A stretch of DNA of 5,637 nt. It comes from Candidatus Acetothermia bacterium (lineage in GTDB: Bacteria > Bipolaricaulota > Bipolaricaulia > Bipolaricaulales > Bipolaricaulaceae). The notes below the pieces were generated by a model that was not told the DNA's origin, did not search any database, and worked only from the letters and a program-made list of their open reading frames with translations. The stretch's first letter is position 1. Every line of letters starts with the position of its first letter. Made by a program: the position numbers and the translations under genes. Location of the stretch: assembly GCA_003551325.1 (NCBI GenBank), contig PUMK01000356.1:1-5637 (forward strand). Reading direction: 5' to 3'. Of the stretch, positions 1 to 4,813 are shown in pieces.

Positions 1-775
1 ACAGAACCGTACCTTCGAACAGCATACGAAAGCGCTCTTCGCTTCGTTGAAGGGCCTTCGCCGTACGCTTCTTCCGAGCACTTTCCTCTCGCAGTTCACG
101 GTTGACCTCCTCGACCGCTCTTCGTGCTTTCTGCGCGTCCTCCATACTCCCCACGGCTTCAGCCCGCGACGCACGAAGCTCCTGGTTAGCGCGGGTCAAC
201 GCTTCCGTCCGGTCGGCCACCCGCTCTTCCAGACGATCGTGGGCAGCTTGAAGGGCGTCCTCACGACGCTTGCGCTCGGTGAGATCGGTCGCAACGAGGC
301 ACACCGCAGCCACCGAGTCCTCCGGAAGGCGCCTCACGGAGAGATGGAGCGGGATGGCGGACCCATGCGCGCTCTGGACCATGATGTCGCCTTCGCTCCG
401 GTCGGACCGCCCTTGCTCCAGAAGCCCCGCAAACAACGTGAGGTCCGACGGCACCACGAACAAACGGAAGGTTGCACCGATGAGCTGTTCAAGGGGCAGG
501 TCGAGCAGTTCCGCAAGCCGCCGATTCGCGTAGAGAACGACACCGTCGGCGGACAGCGTACCCGCACCTTCGTTCATCTGCTCGATGAGGATGCGGTAGG
601 GGTGATCAGCTCCCCTCAGCGTGAACACTTGCGGTCCTTCCGGTCCCTCGACAACGATCGCGTCCACACCGCCGTTGCGGATGGCCACCAGCGCCTGCTC
701 GGCCTCGCTCAGTTTGGCACGCAGCAACTCGACCTCTCGGACGAGAACATCATGGCTCGTGGGTTGAACGGTCAT
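1..775 (-). CDS. PAS-domain sensor kinase, N-terminal part (gene runs off the left edge)
   Basis: The visible 258 residues are the N-terminal part of a cytoplasmic multi-domain sensor, most likely a histidine kinase. No membrane segment or signal peptide is visible. Residues 11-35 form a short amphipathic helix leading into a conserved segment (VAIRNGGVDAIVVEG, 30-44). Residues about 58-170 form a PAS domain, with the typical opening (YRILIEQMNEGAGTLSADG), the YANRRLAELL helix and the closing ATDLTERKRRED. Residues 171-245 are a long charged coiled coil (RLEERVADRTEALTRANQEL), and a second PAS begins at LQRSEERFRMLF (242-253). The His phosphoacceptor and ATPase domains would lie beyond the window, so kinase activity is inferred from architecture. 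The ATG at 775-773 follows the kaiB copy 2 stop by 2 nt and has GAGGG as its Shine-Dalgarno sequence. It lacks the KaiB-like domain of SasA. Position as last gene of the kai operon suggests it reads out KaiC/KaiB state. Confidence 0.88.
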   Translation of the reverse strand, partial: MTVQPTSHDVLVREVELLRAKLSEAEQALVAIRNGGVDAIVVEGPEGPQVFTLRGADHPYRILIEQMNEGAGTLSADGVVLYANRRLAELLDLPLEQLIGATFRLFVVPSDLTLFAGLLEQGRSDRSEGDIMVQSAHGSAIPLHLSVRRLPEDSVAAVCLVATDLTERKRREDALQAAHDRLEERVADRTEALTRANQELRASRAEAVGSMEDAQKARRAVEEVNRELREESARKKRTAKALQRSEERFRMLFEGTVL

Positions 776-777
776 GC

Positions 778-1107
778 CTAGCCCTCTTCGGTCTTGATGT
801 CCAAGGCAAGGAGCACCCGATTGGTGTCCGAGAGATCACCGATCAGGCGTCGCAGCGGCAGCGGCAGTTCCTTGATGAGCGTGGGAGCGGCAACGATCTG
901 ATCCCCTTTGGCCCGCTCGGGTTCCTGAAAGAGATCGACAACTGTCAGCTCGTAGCGGTCCTTGAGCCGTGCCTCACACAGCTTCTTCAGGTTCTCAACA
1001 GCTCGGTTGGATTGCGGGGTGTGGCCGGTGACATAGAGCCGCAGTTTGTACTTTCCTTCATCGCTTTGGGCAAGCATCTCCTCAAACGCGTGTACCGGGT
1101 CTGTCAT
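778..1107 (-). CDS. kaiB: KaiB-family clock protein, copy 2 (109 aa)
   Basis: KaiB is a small thioredoxin-like, fold-switching protein that binds the CI ring of KaiC. The match is clear along the whole length: KLRLYVTGHTP (residues 21-31), the VVDLFQEPERAKGDQ segment (57-70), the cis-proline APTL motif (74-77), and IGDLSD (89-94). An N-terminal extension of about 12 residues precedes the first strand compared with Synechococcus KaiB. The odd point is at residue 101: the family pattern V-L-I-G-L-D reads V-L-L-A-L-D here, so the glycine equivalent to Synechococcus Gly88 is alanine, while the aspartate equivalent to Asp90 (residue 103) is kept. The ATG at 1107-1105 was chosen over TTG at 1110-1108 because GGAGG lies 5 nt before the ATG but only 2 nt before the TTG. 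The gene lies 29 nt downstream of kaiB copy 1 and 2 nt upstream of the PAS kinase gene. Confidence 0.93.
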   Translation of the reverse strand: MTDPVHAFEEMLAQSDEGKYKLRLYVTGHTPQSNRAVENLKKLCEARLKDRYELTVVDLFQEPERAKGDQIVAAPTLIKELPLPLRRLIGDLSDTNRVLLALDIKTEEG

Positions 1108-1112
1108 CAATA

Positions 1113-1120
1113 CCTCCCCT
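1113..1120 (-). promoter_or_regulatory. Ribosome binding site deciding the kaiB copy 2 start
   Basis: The minus strand reads AGGGGAGG here, inside a longer purine run. Its spacing is 5 nt to the ATG at 1107, but only 2 nt to the adjacent in-frame TTG at 1110, which favours the ATG. Confidence 0.7.
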
Positions 1121-1136
1121 CCTCAAAACTCCACGA

Positions 1137-1448
1137 TCAGCTGGGCGGACGCAAGTCCAGACCGACCAACACCCGCTCAGTGTCCGAGAGATCGCCGATG
1201 ATCTGGCGCATTGGCGGAGGAAGCTTCCGTACGAGTGTAGGGAGCGCGATGATCTGATCTCCCGCCGCCAGCTTGGGGTTCTCCAGCAGATCAACGACTT
1301 CAATGCTGTACTTTCCCGCCAGATGCTCCTCACAGATGCGCTTCAGGTTTGCGAACGCAGCGATCGCGTTTGGCGTCTGCCCCGCTACGTACAACCGCAG
1401 CTCCCATTCGGCCTTCTGCTTCTTCTCAGCGCCCACCTGCTCACCCAT
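1137..1448 (-). CDS. kaiB: KaiB-family clock protein, copy 1 (103 aa)
   Basis: This is the more canonical of two tandem KaiB proteins. It shows [12 protein letters not shown] (residues 16-27), [16 protein letters not shown] (51-66), the ALPTL cis-proline motif (68-72), [15 protein letters not shown] (75-89) and ERVLVGLDL (91-99). Gly96 and Asp98 correspond to the fold-switch residues Gly88 and Asp90 of Synechococcus KaiB. It ends soon after this point (RPPS), so it lacks the acidic C-terminal tail of cyanobacterial KaiB. Start choice: ATG at 1448-1446 has AGGTGAGG upstream with 6 nt spacing. An in-frame GTG at 1460-1458 overlaps the kaiC stop as GTGA and would add four residues (total 107), but its own Shine-Dalgarno is weak. 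Either way the gene is translationally coupled to kaiC. It differs from copy 2 at many positions, so the pair is an old duplication, or two subfamilies, rather than a recent copy. Confidence 0.93.
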   Translation of the reverse strand: MGEQVGAEKKQKAEWELRLYVAGQTPNAIAAFANLKRICEEHLAGKYSIEVVDLLENPKLAAGDQIIALPTLVRKLPPPMRQIIGDLSDTERVLVGLDLRPPS

Positions 1449-1454
1449 CACATC

Positions 1455-1462
1455 CCTCACCT
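1455..1462 (-). promoter_or_regulatory. Ribosome binding site of kaiB copy 1, overlapping the kaiC stop
   Basis: The minus strand reads AGGTGAGG, ending 6 nt before the ATG at 1448. The kaiC stop codon TGA (1459-1457) lies inside this motif, so ribosomes ending kaiC sit on the kaiB ribosome binding site. This favours ATG 1448 over GTG 1460 as the start. Confidence 0.6.
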
Positions 1463-3187
1463 CGTCTCTTCGTCGACATCGTGGTCAACCCGACGACTGC
1501 GCTCCATGGCGGAGCGATAGCCGGCCAAGCGCTCGTGGCGCTCCTCCCGCTGGCGAAGCAGCCGTTCCGACTCCGCCTCGTTGGCGGCGAGTTCGGAGCG
1601 CAACGTCTCCAACTGGCTTTCCAGAGATCTCCGCTTGCGCTCCAGAGATGCCTGCGAGCGTTCCAGCTCTTGCTCCAACTCCAGCACTTGGGCCTGCTCA
1701 CGCGCCTCCTGTGCCAGACGGGCCGAGCCGGTGAGCACGCCCTCCAGTCCCACGTAGGCCTCGACAAGCTGCACACCGTTGTCCGTAAGCAGAAACTCAC
1801 GGATCTGATTGGAGTGCGCCGTTCCACGGGACTTGATCACGTACAACCCACGGTTGCGCTCTCCACTGAGCTCAATCTCGCGAAGCAGAAGCCATGTGTC
1901 GATCAGTGAGGAGATCTCCACCTCCGTATGCTCGATCGCCGTCGCGGCCGAGGTCAGGTTGGTGAGGAGCATCGTGATCCCTCTGCTCTTCAGGTAGTCG
2001 ACCAAGCGGATCAGCATGGCTTTGACCTCGGTCGGACGCCCAGAGCCTTGAAATGCGGAGATGGGATCAACGATCACCACCGATGGGTCGAAGGCGTTGA
2101 TCTCCTTGAGGGCGGTGGCCAGATGTCCTTCAAGTCCGTATAACGTGGGCCGCGCTGCGTAGAAGCGAAGCAACCCTTGCCCCGACCACGGCTTGAGGTC
2201 CAGACCGATCGACCGCATGTTGCGCAGGAACTGGCTGGATGACTCCTCGAACAGGAAGTACAGGCACCGTTCACCCCGGCGACACGTCGCGTCCGCGAAG
2301 TGAGCCGCGATGCTGGTCTTCCCGGTACCCGCCGTCCCAGATACAAGCACGCTGCTACCGCGGTAGTAGCCTTCCCCTCCGAGCATGGCGTCCAGCTGCG
2401 AGACGCCCGTGGGGATACGCTCCTCCAAGCCTTCGTGCTCCAGCCCCAGGGAGGTCACAGGAAGCACCACGATCCCGTGCTCATCGATCATGAACGGATA
2501 CTCATTCGTGCCGTGGAGGGAACCGCGGTACTTCATGACGTGCAACCTACGGGTGGACACCTGCTCAGCCACGCGGTGATCAAGGACGATTACGCAGTCC
2601 GAAACATACTCCTCGATGCCGTACCGTGTCAGCGTGCTGGCCCCGCTCTCACCGGTGATCACCGCGGTCACACCCCGCTGCTTCAACCAGCGGAACAAGC
2701 GTCGCAGCTCAGCCCTCAGGATGTGCGGATTGGGAAGACCGCTGAACAACGCTTCCAGAGTGTCGAGCACAACACGACGTGCCCCTATCGTGTCGATAGC
2801 GTGGCCCAACCGGACGAACAGGCCCTCGAGATCGTACGCTCCCGTCTCCTCGATTTCGCTCCGCTCGATATAGACATGATCCACCACGAGCTTGCCCTCG
2901 GCCATCAGCCCCTTGAGATCGAAACCGAGCGAGGCCACGTTCGCGGCCAGATCCTCAACGGTTTCCTCAAACCCCAGGAACACCCCTGGCTCGCTGTACT
3001 CGCGTGCGCCGTGCACGAGAAACTCCATGGAGAGGAGCGTCTTGCCACAACCCGCATTCCCGCAGACAAGCGTCGACCGACCAGCAGGCAACCCACCCTG
3101 CGTGATCTCGTCGAGTCCACGTATCCCGGTGGGGGACTTGGGCAAGCGGCTGCCAACACCTTCCTCTACACGCCTTTCCAGCTTCAT
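1457..3187 (-). CDS. kaiC: KaiC-family double-ring ATPase/autokinase with C-terminal coiled coil
   Basis: This 576-residue protein has two RecA-like domains. CI (about 15-245) has Walker A GNAGCGKT (43-50), the catalytic glutamate pair FEET (Glu74-Glu75) and Walker B VVLD (Asp142). CII (about 255-480) has Walker A GTAGTGKT (284-291), FEES (Glu314-Glu315) and Walker B VIVD (Asp374). Aligned to Synechococcus KaiC, the phosphosites Ser431/Thr432 are Ser426/Ser427 here, and Thr426 is Thr421, so autophosphorylation is plausible. The known role is a hexameric ATPase that binds KaiB through CI. Residues about 485-565 are a highly charged coiled coil (for example [17 protein letters not shown]) replacing the short KaiA-binding tail of the 519-residue Synechococcus protein. 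The ATG at 3187 is the only plausible start, since an in-frame stop lies at 3229-3227. Its Shine-Dalgarno (AGGGAG) is a loose 10 nt away. It is the first gene of the kai operon and no kaiA is seen. Confidence 0.95.
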   Translation of the reverse strand: MKLERRVEEGVGSRLPKSPTGIRGLDEITQGGLPAGRSTLVCGNAGCGKTLLSMEFLVHGAREYSEPGVFLGFEETVEDLAANVASLGFDLKGLMAEGKLVVDHVYIERSEIEETGAYDLEGLFVRLGHAIDTIGARRVVLDTLEALFSGLPNPHILRAELRRLFRWLKQRGVTAVITGESGASTLTRYGIEEYVSDCVIVLDHRVAEQVSTRRLHVMKYRGSLHGTNEYPFMIDEHGIVVLPVTSLGLEHEGLEERIPTGVSQLDAMLGGEGYYRGSSVLVSGTAGTGKTSIAAHFADATCRRGERCLYFLFEESSSQFLRNMRSIGLDLKPWSGQGLLRFYAARPTLYGLEGHLATALKEINAFDPSVVIVDPISAFQGSGRPTEVKAMLIRLVDYLKSRGITMLLTNLTSAATAIEHTEVEISSLIDTWLLLREIELSGERNRGLYVIKSRGTAHSNQIREFLLTDNGVQLVEAYVGLEGVLTGSARLAQEAREQAQVLELEQELERSQASLERKRRSLESQLETLRSELAANEAESERLLRQREERHERLAGYRSAMERSRRVDHDVDEETR

Positions 3188-3206
3188 CTGGAGCAGTCTC
3201 CCTTCT

Positions 3207-3244
3207 TTATAGTCCCACTCCGGGCATTACCCCTCCAAGGGAGG
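3207..3244 (-). promoter_or_regulatory. kaiC leader: SD/anti-SD hairpin and possible 6-codon leader ORF
   Basis: Read on the minus strand, CCTCC (3244-3240), a CTT loop and GGAGG (3236-3232) form a perfect 5-bp hairpin. The second arm is a strong Shine-Dalgarno sequence 4 nt before an ATG at 3227. That ATG opens a 6-codon frame (M-P-G-V-G-L) ending in TAA at 3209-3207, 19 nt before the kaiC ATG. The motifs are seen directly. A role in masking ribosome entry or coupling to kaiC is inference, and a frame this short could be chance. Confidence 0.3.
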
Positions 3245-3250
3245 ATGGTG

Positions 3251-3266
3251 TTGCACGAAGTTGCAA
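3251..3266. repeat. Inverted repeat TTGCA-N6-TGCAA upstream of kaiC
   Basis: The plus strand reads TTGCACGAAGTTGCAA: perfect 5-bp arms around a 6-bp centre, in the non-coding gap 64 bp upstream of the kaiC start. It could be a regulator binding site. Short arms make chance occurrence possible. Confidence 0.3.
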
Positions 3267-3294
3267 AGAGCCAGCACAACCACACATTGAGATG

Positions 3295-3311
3295 ATGCTA
3301 CACGAAAGCAT
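3295..3311. repeat. Inverted repeat ATGCT-N7-AGCAT upstream of kaiC
   Basis: The plus strand reads ATGCTACACGAAAGCAT, with perfect 5-bp arms and a 7-bp centre. It lies in the 205-bp gap between the MEDS regulator and kaiC, where the kai operon promoter should be. No convincing -35/-10 pair was found around it; on the minus strand its outer half plus one base reads TAGCAT, a 4-of-6 match to a -10 box. Weak candidate operator. Confidence 0.25.
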
Positions 3312-3392
3312 ACCCTTGAATCCACCAGGAAGGAACCAACAAAGGAAGACAGAGACGCGCTCGTCACACGATGCGAGAACCGTTGCCCGCGG

Positions 3393-4229
3393 TTACAGCG
3401 GGGGATCCTCCAGCGATGCGTCCAGACTTGCTGCTTCCAGCATCCGAACCGCCGTCGTGAGGTGCCGGTCCGCGTAGAACGGGTTGTCCACAAGACCCTG
3501 CGGTACAACGATCCTGGGCTGCAGCGCGAGCAGAATTCCCCCGAGCAGTTGGTCCCTGAGCACCTTCGGAGGATAGACAACCAAGGCGCGATCCTGGTCG
3601 TGGACGTCGTAGAACACATCGGCTGCTCGGTTGACCACAATCAGCTTCTCTACAAGGCCCTCATGGTCCCGGAGGGGACGCACGTCGATCAACCAGCGGA
3701 CACCCTTGAACCCGGCTTCCCGCGCCGCGAGATCGGCGGCCACCATGTCCGAGACGGCGACCTTGGGACGGAACCCGTCCGGTTCCGTGCCCCACACACG
3801 AAGGAGCGGCATCCTCGTGATCTGCCCCGCCTCAACCGCCTCGGCCCACCCTCCCTCGCCCCCCGTGAGTTCGGTCAGTGCGTCTTCGATGCTACCCGCT
3901 TCAGAGCAGGCAACGACCACTCTATCCCCACGTTCCAGTCCACAAAGCACGTACATCCCCAGGATGGGCGAGCCATGGTCGCTGAAGAAGGCCAGCTTGC
4001 CAGGCACTTTCAACGACGATACCTCAAGCGTATGGATCCAGCCATCCAGCTTGGTCGCGTAAGCAGCGTACTGCCTCGAAACTTCCAGAAGTTCGCCGAG
4101 GCTAGGCCGGGCCAGGCCGCGCTCCCAACGCGACAGTGTCGTCCAATGGATGCCAAGCTGGTGGGAGAGTTCCCCCTGGCTCATCCCCATGCGATTGCGG
4201 ATGCTCCGGACCCAACTTCCAAACGCCAC
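3393..4229 (-). CDS. XRE-type HTH regulator with C-terminal MEDS (DcmR-like) sensory domain
   Basis: This 278-residue protein is probably a ligand-responsive transcription regulator. Residues about 6-60 are an XRE/Cro-type helix-turn-helix: MGMSQGELSHQLGIHWTT, then LSRWERGLARPS, the usual recognition helix and following turn. Residues about 78-252 resemble the MEDS domain of DcmR: a strand-rich start (GKLAFFSDHGSPILGMYV), GLERGDRVVVACSE (97-110), AGFKGVRWLIDV (172-183), and the closing ALVVYPPKVLRD with VDNPFY (247-252), where family members end in NPYF-like residues. MEDS is known in sensors of simple hydrocarbon derivatives and in kinases; the ligand here is unknown. The GTG at 4229 is supported by AGGAGG with 6 nt spacing; downstream ATG codons would cut into the HTH. 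It lies 205 nt upstream of kaiC on the same strand, without a clear terminator between, and diverges from the ribbon-helix-helix gene across an operator-rich gap. Confidence 0.85.
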   Translation of the reverse strand: MAFGSWVRSIRNRMGMSQGELSHQLGIHWTTLSRWERGLARPSLGELLEVSRQYAAYATKLDGWIHTLEVSSLKVPGKLAFFSDHGSPILGMYVLCGLERGDRVVVACSEAGSIEDALTELTGGEGGWAEAVEAGQITRMPLLRVWGTEPDGFRPKVAVSDMVAADLAAREAGFKGVRWLIDVRPLRDHEGLVEKLIVVNRAADVFYDVHDQDRALVVYPPKVLRDQLLGGILLALQPRIVVPQGLVDNPFYADRHLTTAVRMLEAASLDASLEDPPL

Positions 4230-4246
4230 ACCCTACCTCCTCACTC

Positions 4247-4261
4247 GGCCTTGACAAGGCC
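4247..4261. promoter_or_regulatory. Perfect 7+1+7 palindrome over the plus-strand -35 box
   Basis: GGCCTTG-A-CAAGGCC is an exact inverted repeat with one central base. It contains the TTGACA box at 4251-4256 used by the plus-strand promoter, and lies in the 5' leader of the divergent MEDS regulator gene, just ahead of its ribosome binding site. It looks like an operator. As RNA it could also form a 6-bp stem with a 3-nt loop. Confidence 0.5.
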
Positions 4262-4280
4262 TTCACAGGAGTCATATTAT
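4251..4280 (+). promoter_or_regulatory. Sigma70-type promoter for the ribbon-helix-helix gene
   Basis: Consensus TTGACA (4251-4256), an 18-bp spacer and TATTAT (4275-4280, 5 of 6 matches) point to the plus strand, with transcription expected to start near 4287. This leaves a leader of about 87 nt before the ATG at 4374. The -35 box lies inside the palindrome at 4247-4261 and the start point falls in operator 1, so strong control is likely. Confidence 0.65.
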
Positions 4281-4281
4281 A
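4276..4281 (-). promoter_or_regulatory. -10 box for the divergent MEDS regulator gene
   Basis: The minus strand reads a perfect TATAAT here, about 47 nt upstream of the GTG start at 4229. No good -35 is seen at the usual distance (TATACC at 17 bp spacing), so the promoter may need an activator. It overlaps the plus-strand -10 box base for base on the opposite strand, so the two promoters probably compete. Confidence 0.45.
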
Positions 4282-4294
4282 GTATTTGTGCTAT
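4279..4294. promoter_or_regulatory. Operator-like site 1 of a twin pair
   Basis: ATAGTATTTGTGCTAT is a 16-bp imperfect palindrome with ATAG/CTAT ends. It matches site 2 at 13 of 16 positions, and equivalent bases lie exactly 23 bp apart (about two helical turns). It overlaps the ends of the plus- and minus-strand -10 boxes. Confidence 0.55.
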
Positions 4295-4301
4295 CCGTGG
4301 T

Positions 4302-4317
4302 ATAGCATATGCGCTAT
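4302..4317. promoter_or_regulatory. Operator-like site 2 of a twin pair
   Basis: ATAGCATATGCGCTAT has perfect ATAGC/GCTAT arms around a 6-bp centre. With site 1 it gives the shared pattern ATAGYATWTGYGCTAT. It covers the expected -35 area of the minus-strand promoter and touches a second plus-strand TATAAT at 4315-4320. The likely binder is one of the two flanking regulators, the ribbon-helix-helix or the XRE-MEDS protein. Confidence 0.6.
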
Positions 4318-4320
4318 AAT
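4315..4320 (+). promoter_or_regulatory. Possible second -10 box for the ribbon-helix-helix gene
   Basis: This is a perfect TATAAT on the plus strand, 53 nt before the ATG at 4374. No acceptable -35 box lies 16-18 bp upstream, so it may be inactive, activator-dependent, or simply part of the operator's AT-rich arm. Confidence 0.3.
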
Positions 4321-4373
4321 GGCAGCCAGGGAGCCGGTTCATCGGCACAAGCTGGTTCGGAAAGGAGAATAGG

Positions 4374-4553
4374 ATGTCCGGGACCACAATGAAAACGCTC
4401 GACAAGATTTCCATCTACATCCCGCAGAAGAAGGCAGAACAAGGCGTGCTGCAGCGACTGCGCGAGCTGGGTGAGAAGAAGGACCGCTCGATCAACTATA
4501 TGGTCGTCGAAGCCATTCTTCACTACCTGGAGCGCGAAGAGAACAAGGCTTAG
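4374..4553 (+). CDS. Small ribbon-helix-helix (CopG/Arc-like) DNA-binding protein, 59 aa
   Basis: The protein has the layout of a ribbon-helix-helix regulator: a basic N-terminus, a beta strand that would enter the DNA groove (KTLDKISIYIPQKK, residues 7-20), helix A (about 23-36, GVLQRLRELGEKKD), the turn, and helix B starting at the conserved serine (SINYMVVEAILHYLEREE, 39-56). Such proteins act as dimers and bind short repeated or inverted sites. AGGAG lies 6 nt before the ATG. A second in-frame ATG at codon 6 would still keep the strand. No toxin gene follows: the gene is monocistronic and ends before a terminator, so an antitoxin role is not supported. The twin operators directly upstream suggest autoregulation and cross-control of the divergent MEDS regulator (inference). 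No close family name is recognised. Confidence 0.8.
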   Translation: MSGTTMKTLDKISIYIPQKKAEQGVLQRLRELGEKKDRSINYMVVEAILHYLEREENKA

Positions 4554-4633
4554 TTCTGCCGAGCTAACCTCGCAGCCGGTCGCTTCCGCCTATGCGTCGT
4601 GCTCTTGAGGCACTTCAGGGAGCGTTGGCAAGA

Positions 4634-4673
4634 AGCCGGAGCCAAGAAGGTCTTTGGCTCCGGCTCTCTCTTT
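4634..4673. terminator. Hairpin terminator between the convergent small regulator gene and tRNA-Ile
   Basis: AGCCGGAGCCAA (4634-4645) and TTGGCTCCGGCT (4654-4665) form a perfect 12-bp, GC-rich stem with an 8-nt loop. On the plus strand it is followed by the pyrimidine run CTCTCTTT, and on the minus strand by TCTTGCC, so neither side has a pure T tract. Its place between the plus-strand gene end (4553) and the minus-strand tRNA 3' end (4679) fits termination in both directions. Confidence 0.75.
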
Positions 4674-4678
4674 CCGAG

Positions 4679-4755
<77 letters not shown>

Positions 4756-4766
4756 AAGGTCTCGCC

Positions 4767-4795
4767 ACTATAGCCAGGGGCGCGGCACGATTCAA
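4767..4795 (-). promoter_or_regulatory. Promoter of tRNA-Ile
   Basis: On the minus strand TTGAAT (4795-4790), a 17-bp spacer and TATAGT (4772-4767) form a good sigma70-type promoter. Transcription would start around 4760, a few bases before the mature tRNA 5' end at 4755. The stretch after the -10 is GC-rich (GGCGAG), as in stringently controlled stable-RNA promoters. It lies between the upstream gene's stop and the tRNA. Confidence 0.65.
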
Positions 4796-4813
4796 GGACT
4801 GGCACGTTTCCGG

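Noticed and set aside
47..781. Plus-strand open frame of 244 codons at the left end
   Set aside because: The minus strand reads an uninterrupted PAS-domain protein across the same bases with a good start and operon spacing, so the plus-strand frame is its shadow.
1349..1909. Plus-strand open frames around the kaiC/kaiB junction
   Set aside because: They cross the kaiC-kaiB boundary antisense to both genes and have low-complexity Arg/Pro/Ser-rich translations typical of shadow frames.
2300..3295. Long open frame on the plus strand (331 codons) opposite kaiC
   Set aside because: It lies antisense to a KaiC with intact Walker motifs, its translation resembles no family I know, and long antisense frames are common in GC-rich coding DNA.
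3280..3345. Promoter for kaiC built from TTCCTT or TTCAAG with TATGCT or TAGCAT on the minus strand
   Set aside because: The best pairs match the -35 in only a few positions or have wrong spacing (14 bp), so I did not call a promoter.
3378..3394. Hairpin AACCG/CGGTT at the stop of the MEDS regulator gene as a terminator
   Set aside because: The stem is only 5 bp, overlaps the stop codon and has no T tract after it.
3227..3640. Minus-strand frame of 137 codons between the MEDS regulator and kaiC
   Set aside because: Most of it overlaps the MEDS domain coding region in another frame; the translation is Arg/Ser/Trp/Cys-rich with no recognisable motif.
3462..4319. Plus-strand open frame of 285 codons opposite the MEDS regulator
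   Set aside because: It is antisense to a clear HTH-MEDS protein and its end runs through the promoter and operator region with no domain-like content.
4314..4523. Minus-strand frame of 69 codons opposite the ribbon-helix-helix gene
   Set aside because: The plus strand has a better ribosome binding site and a recognisable fold; this frame is antisense and starts inside it.
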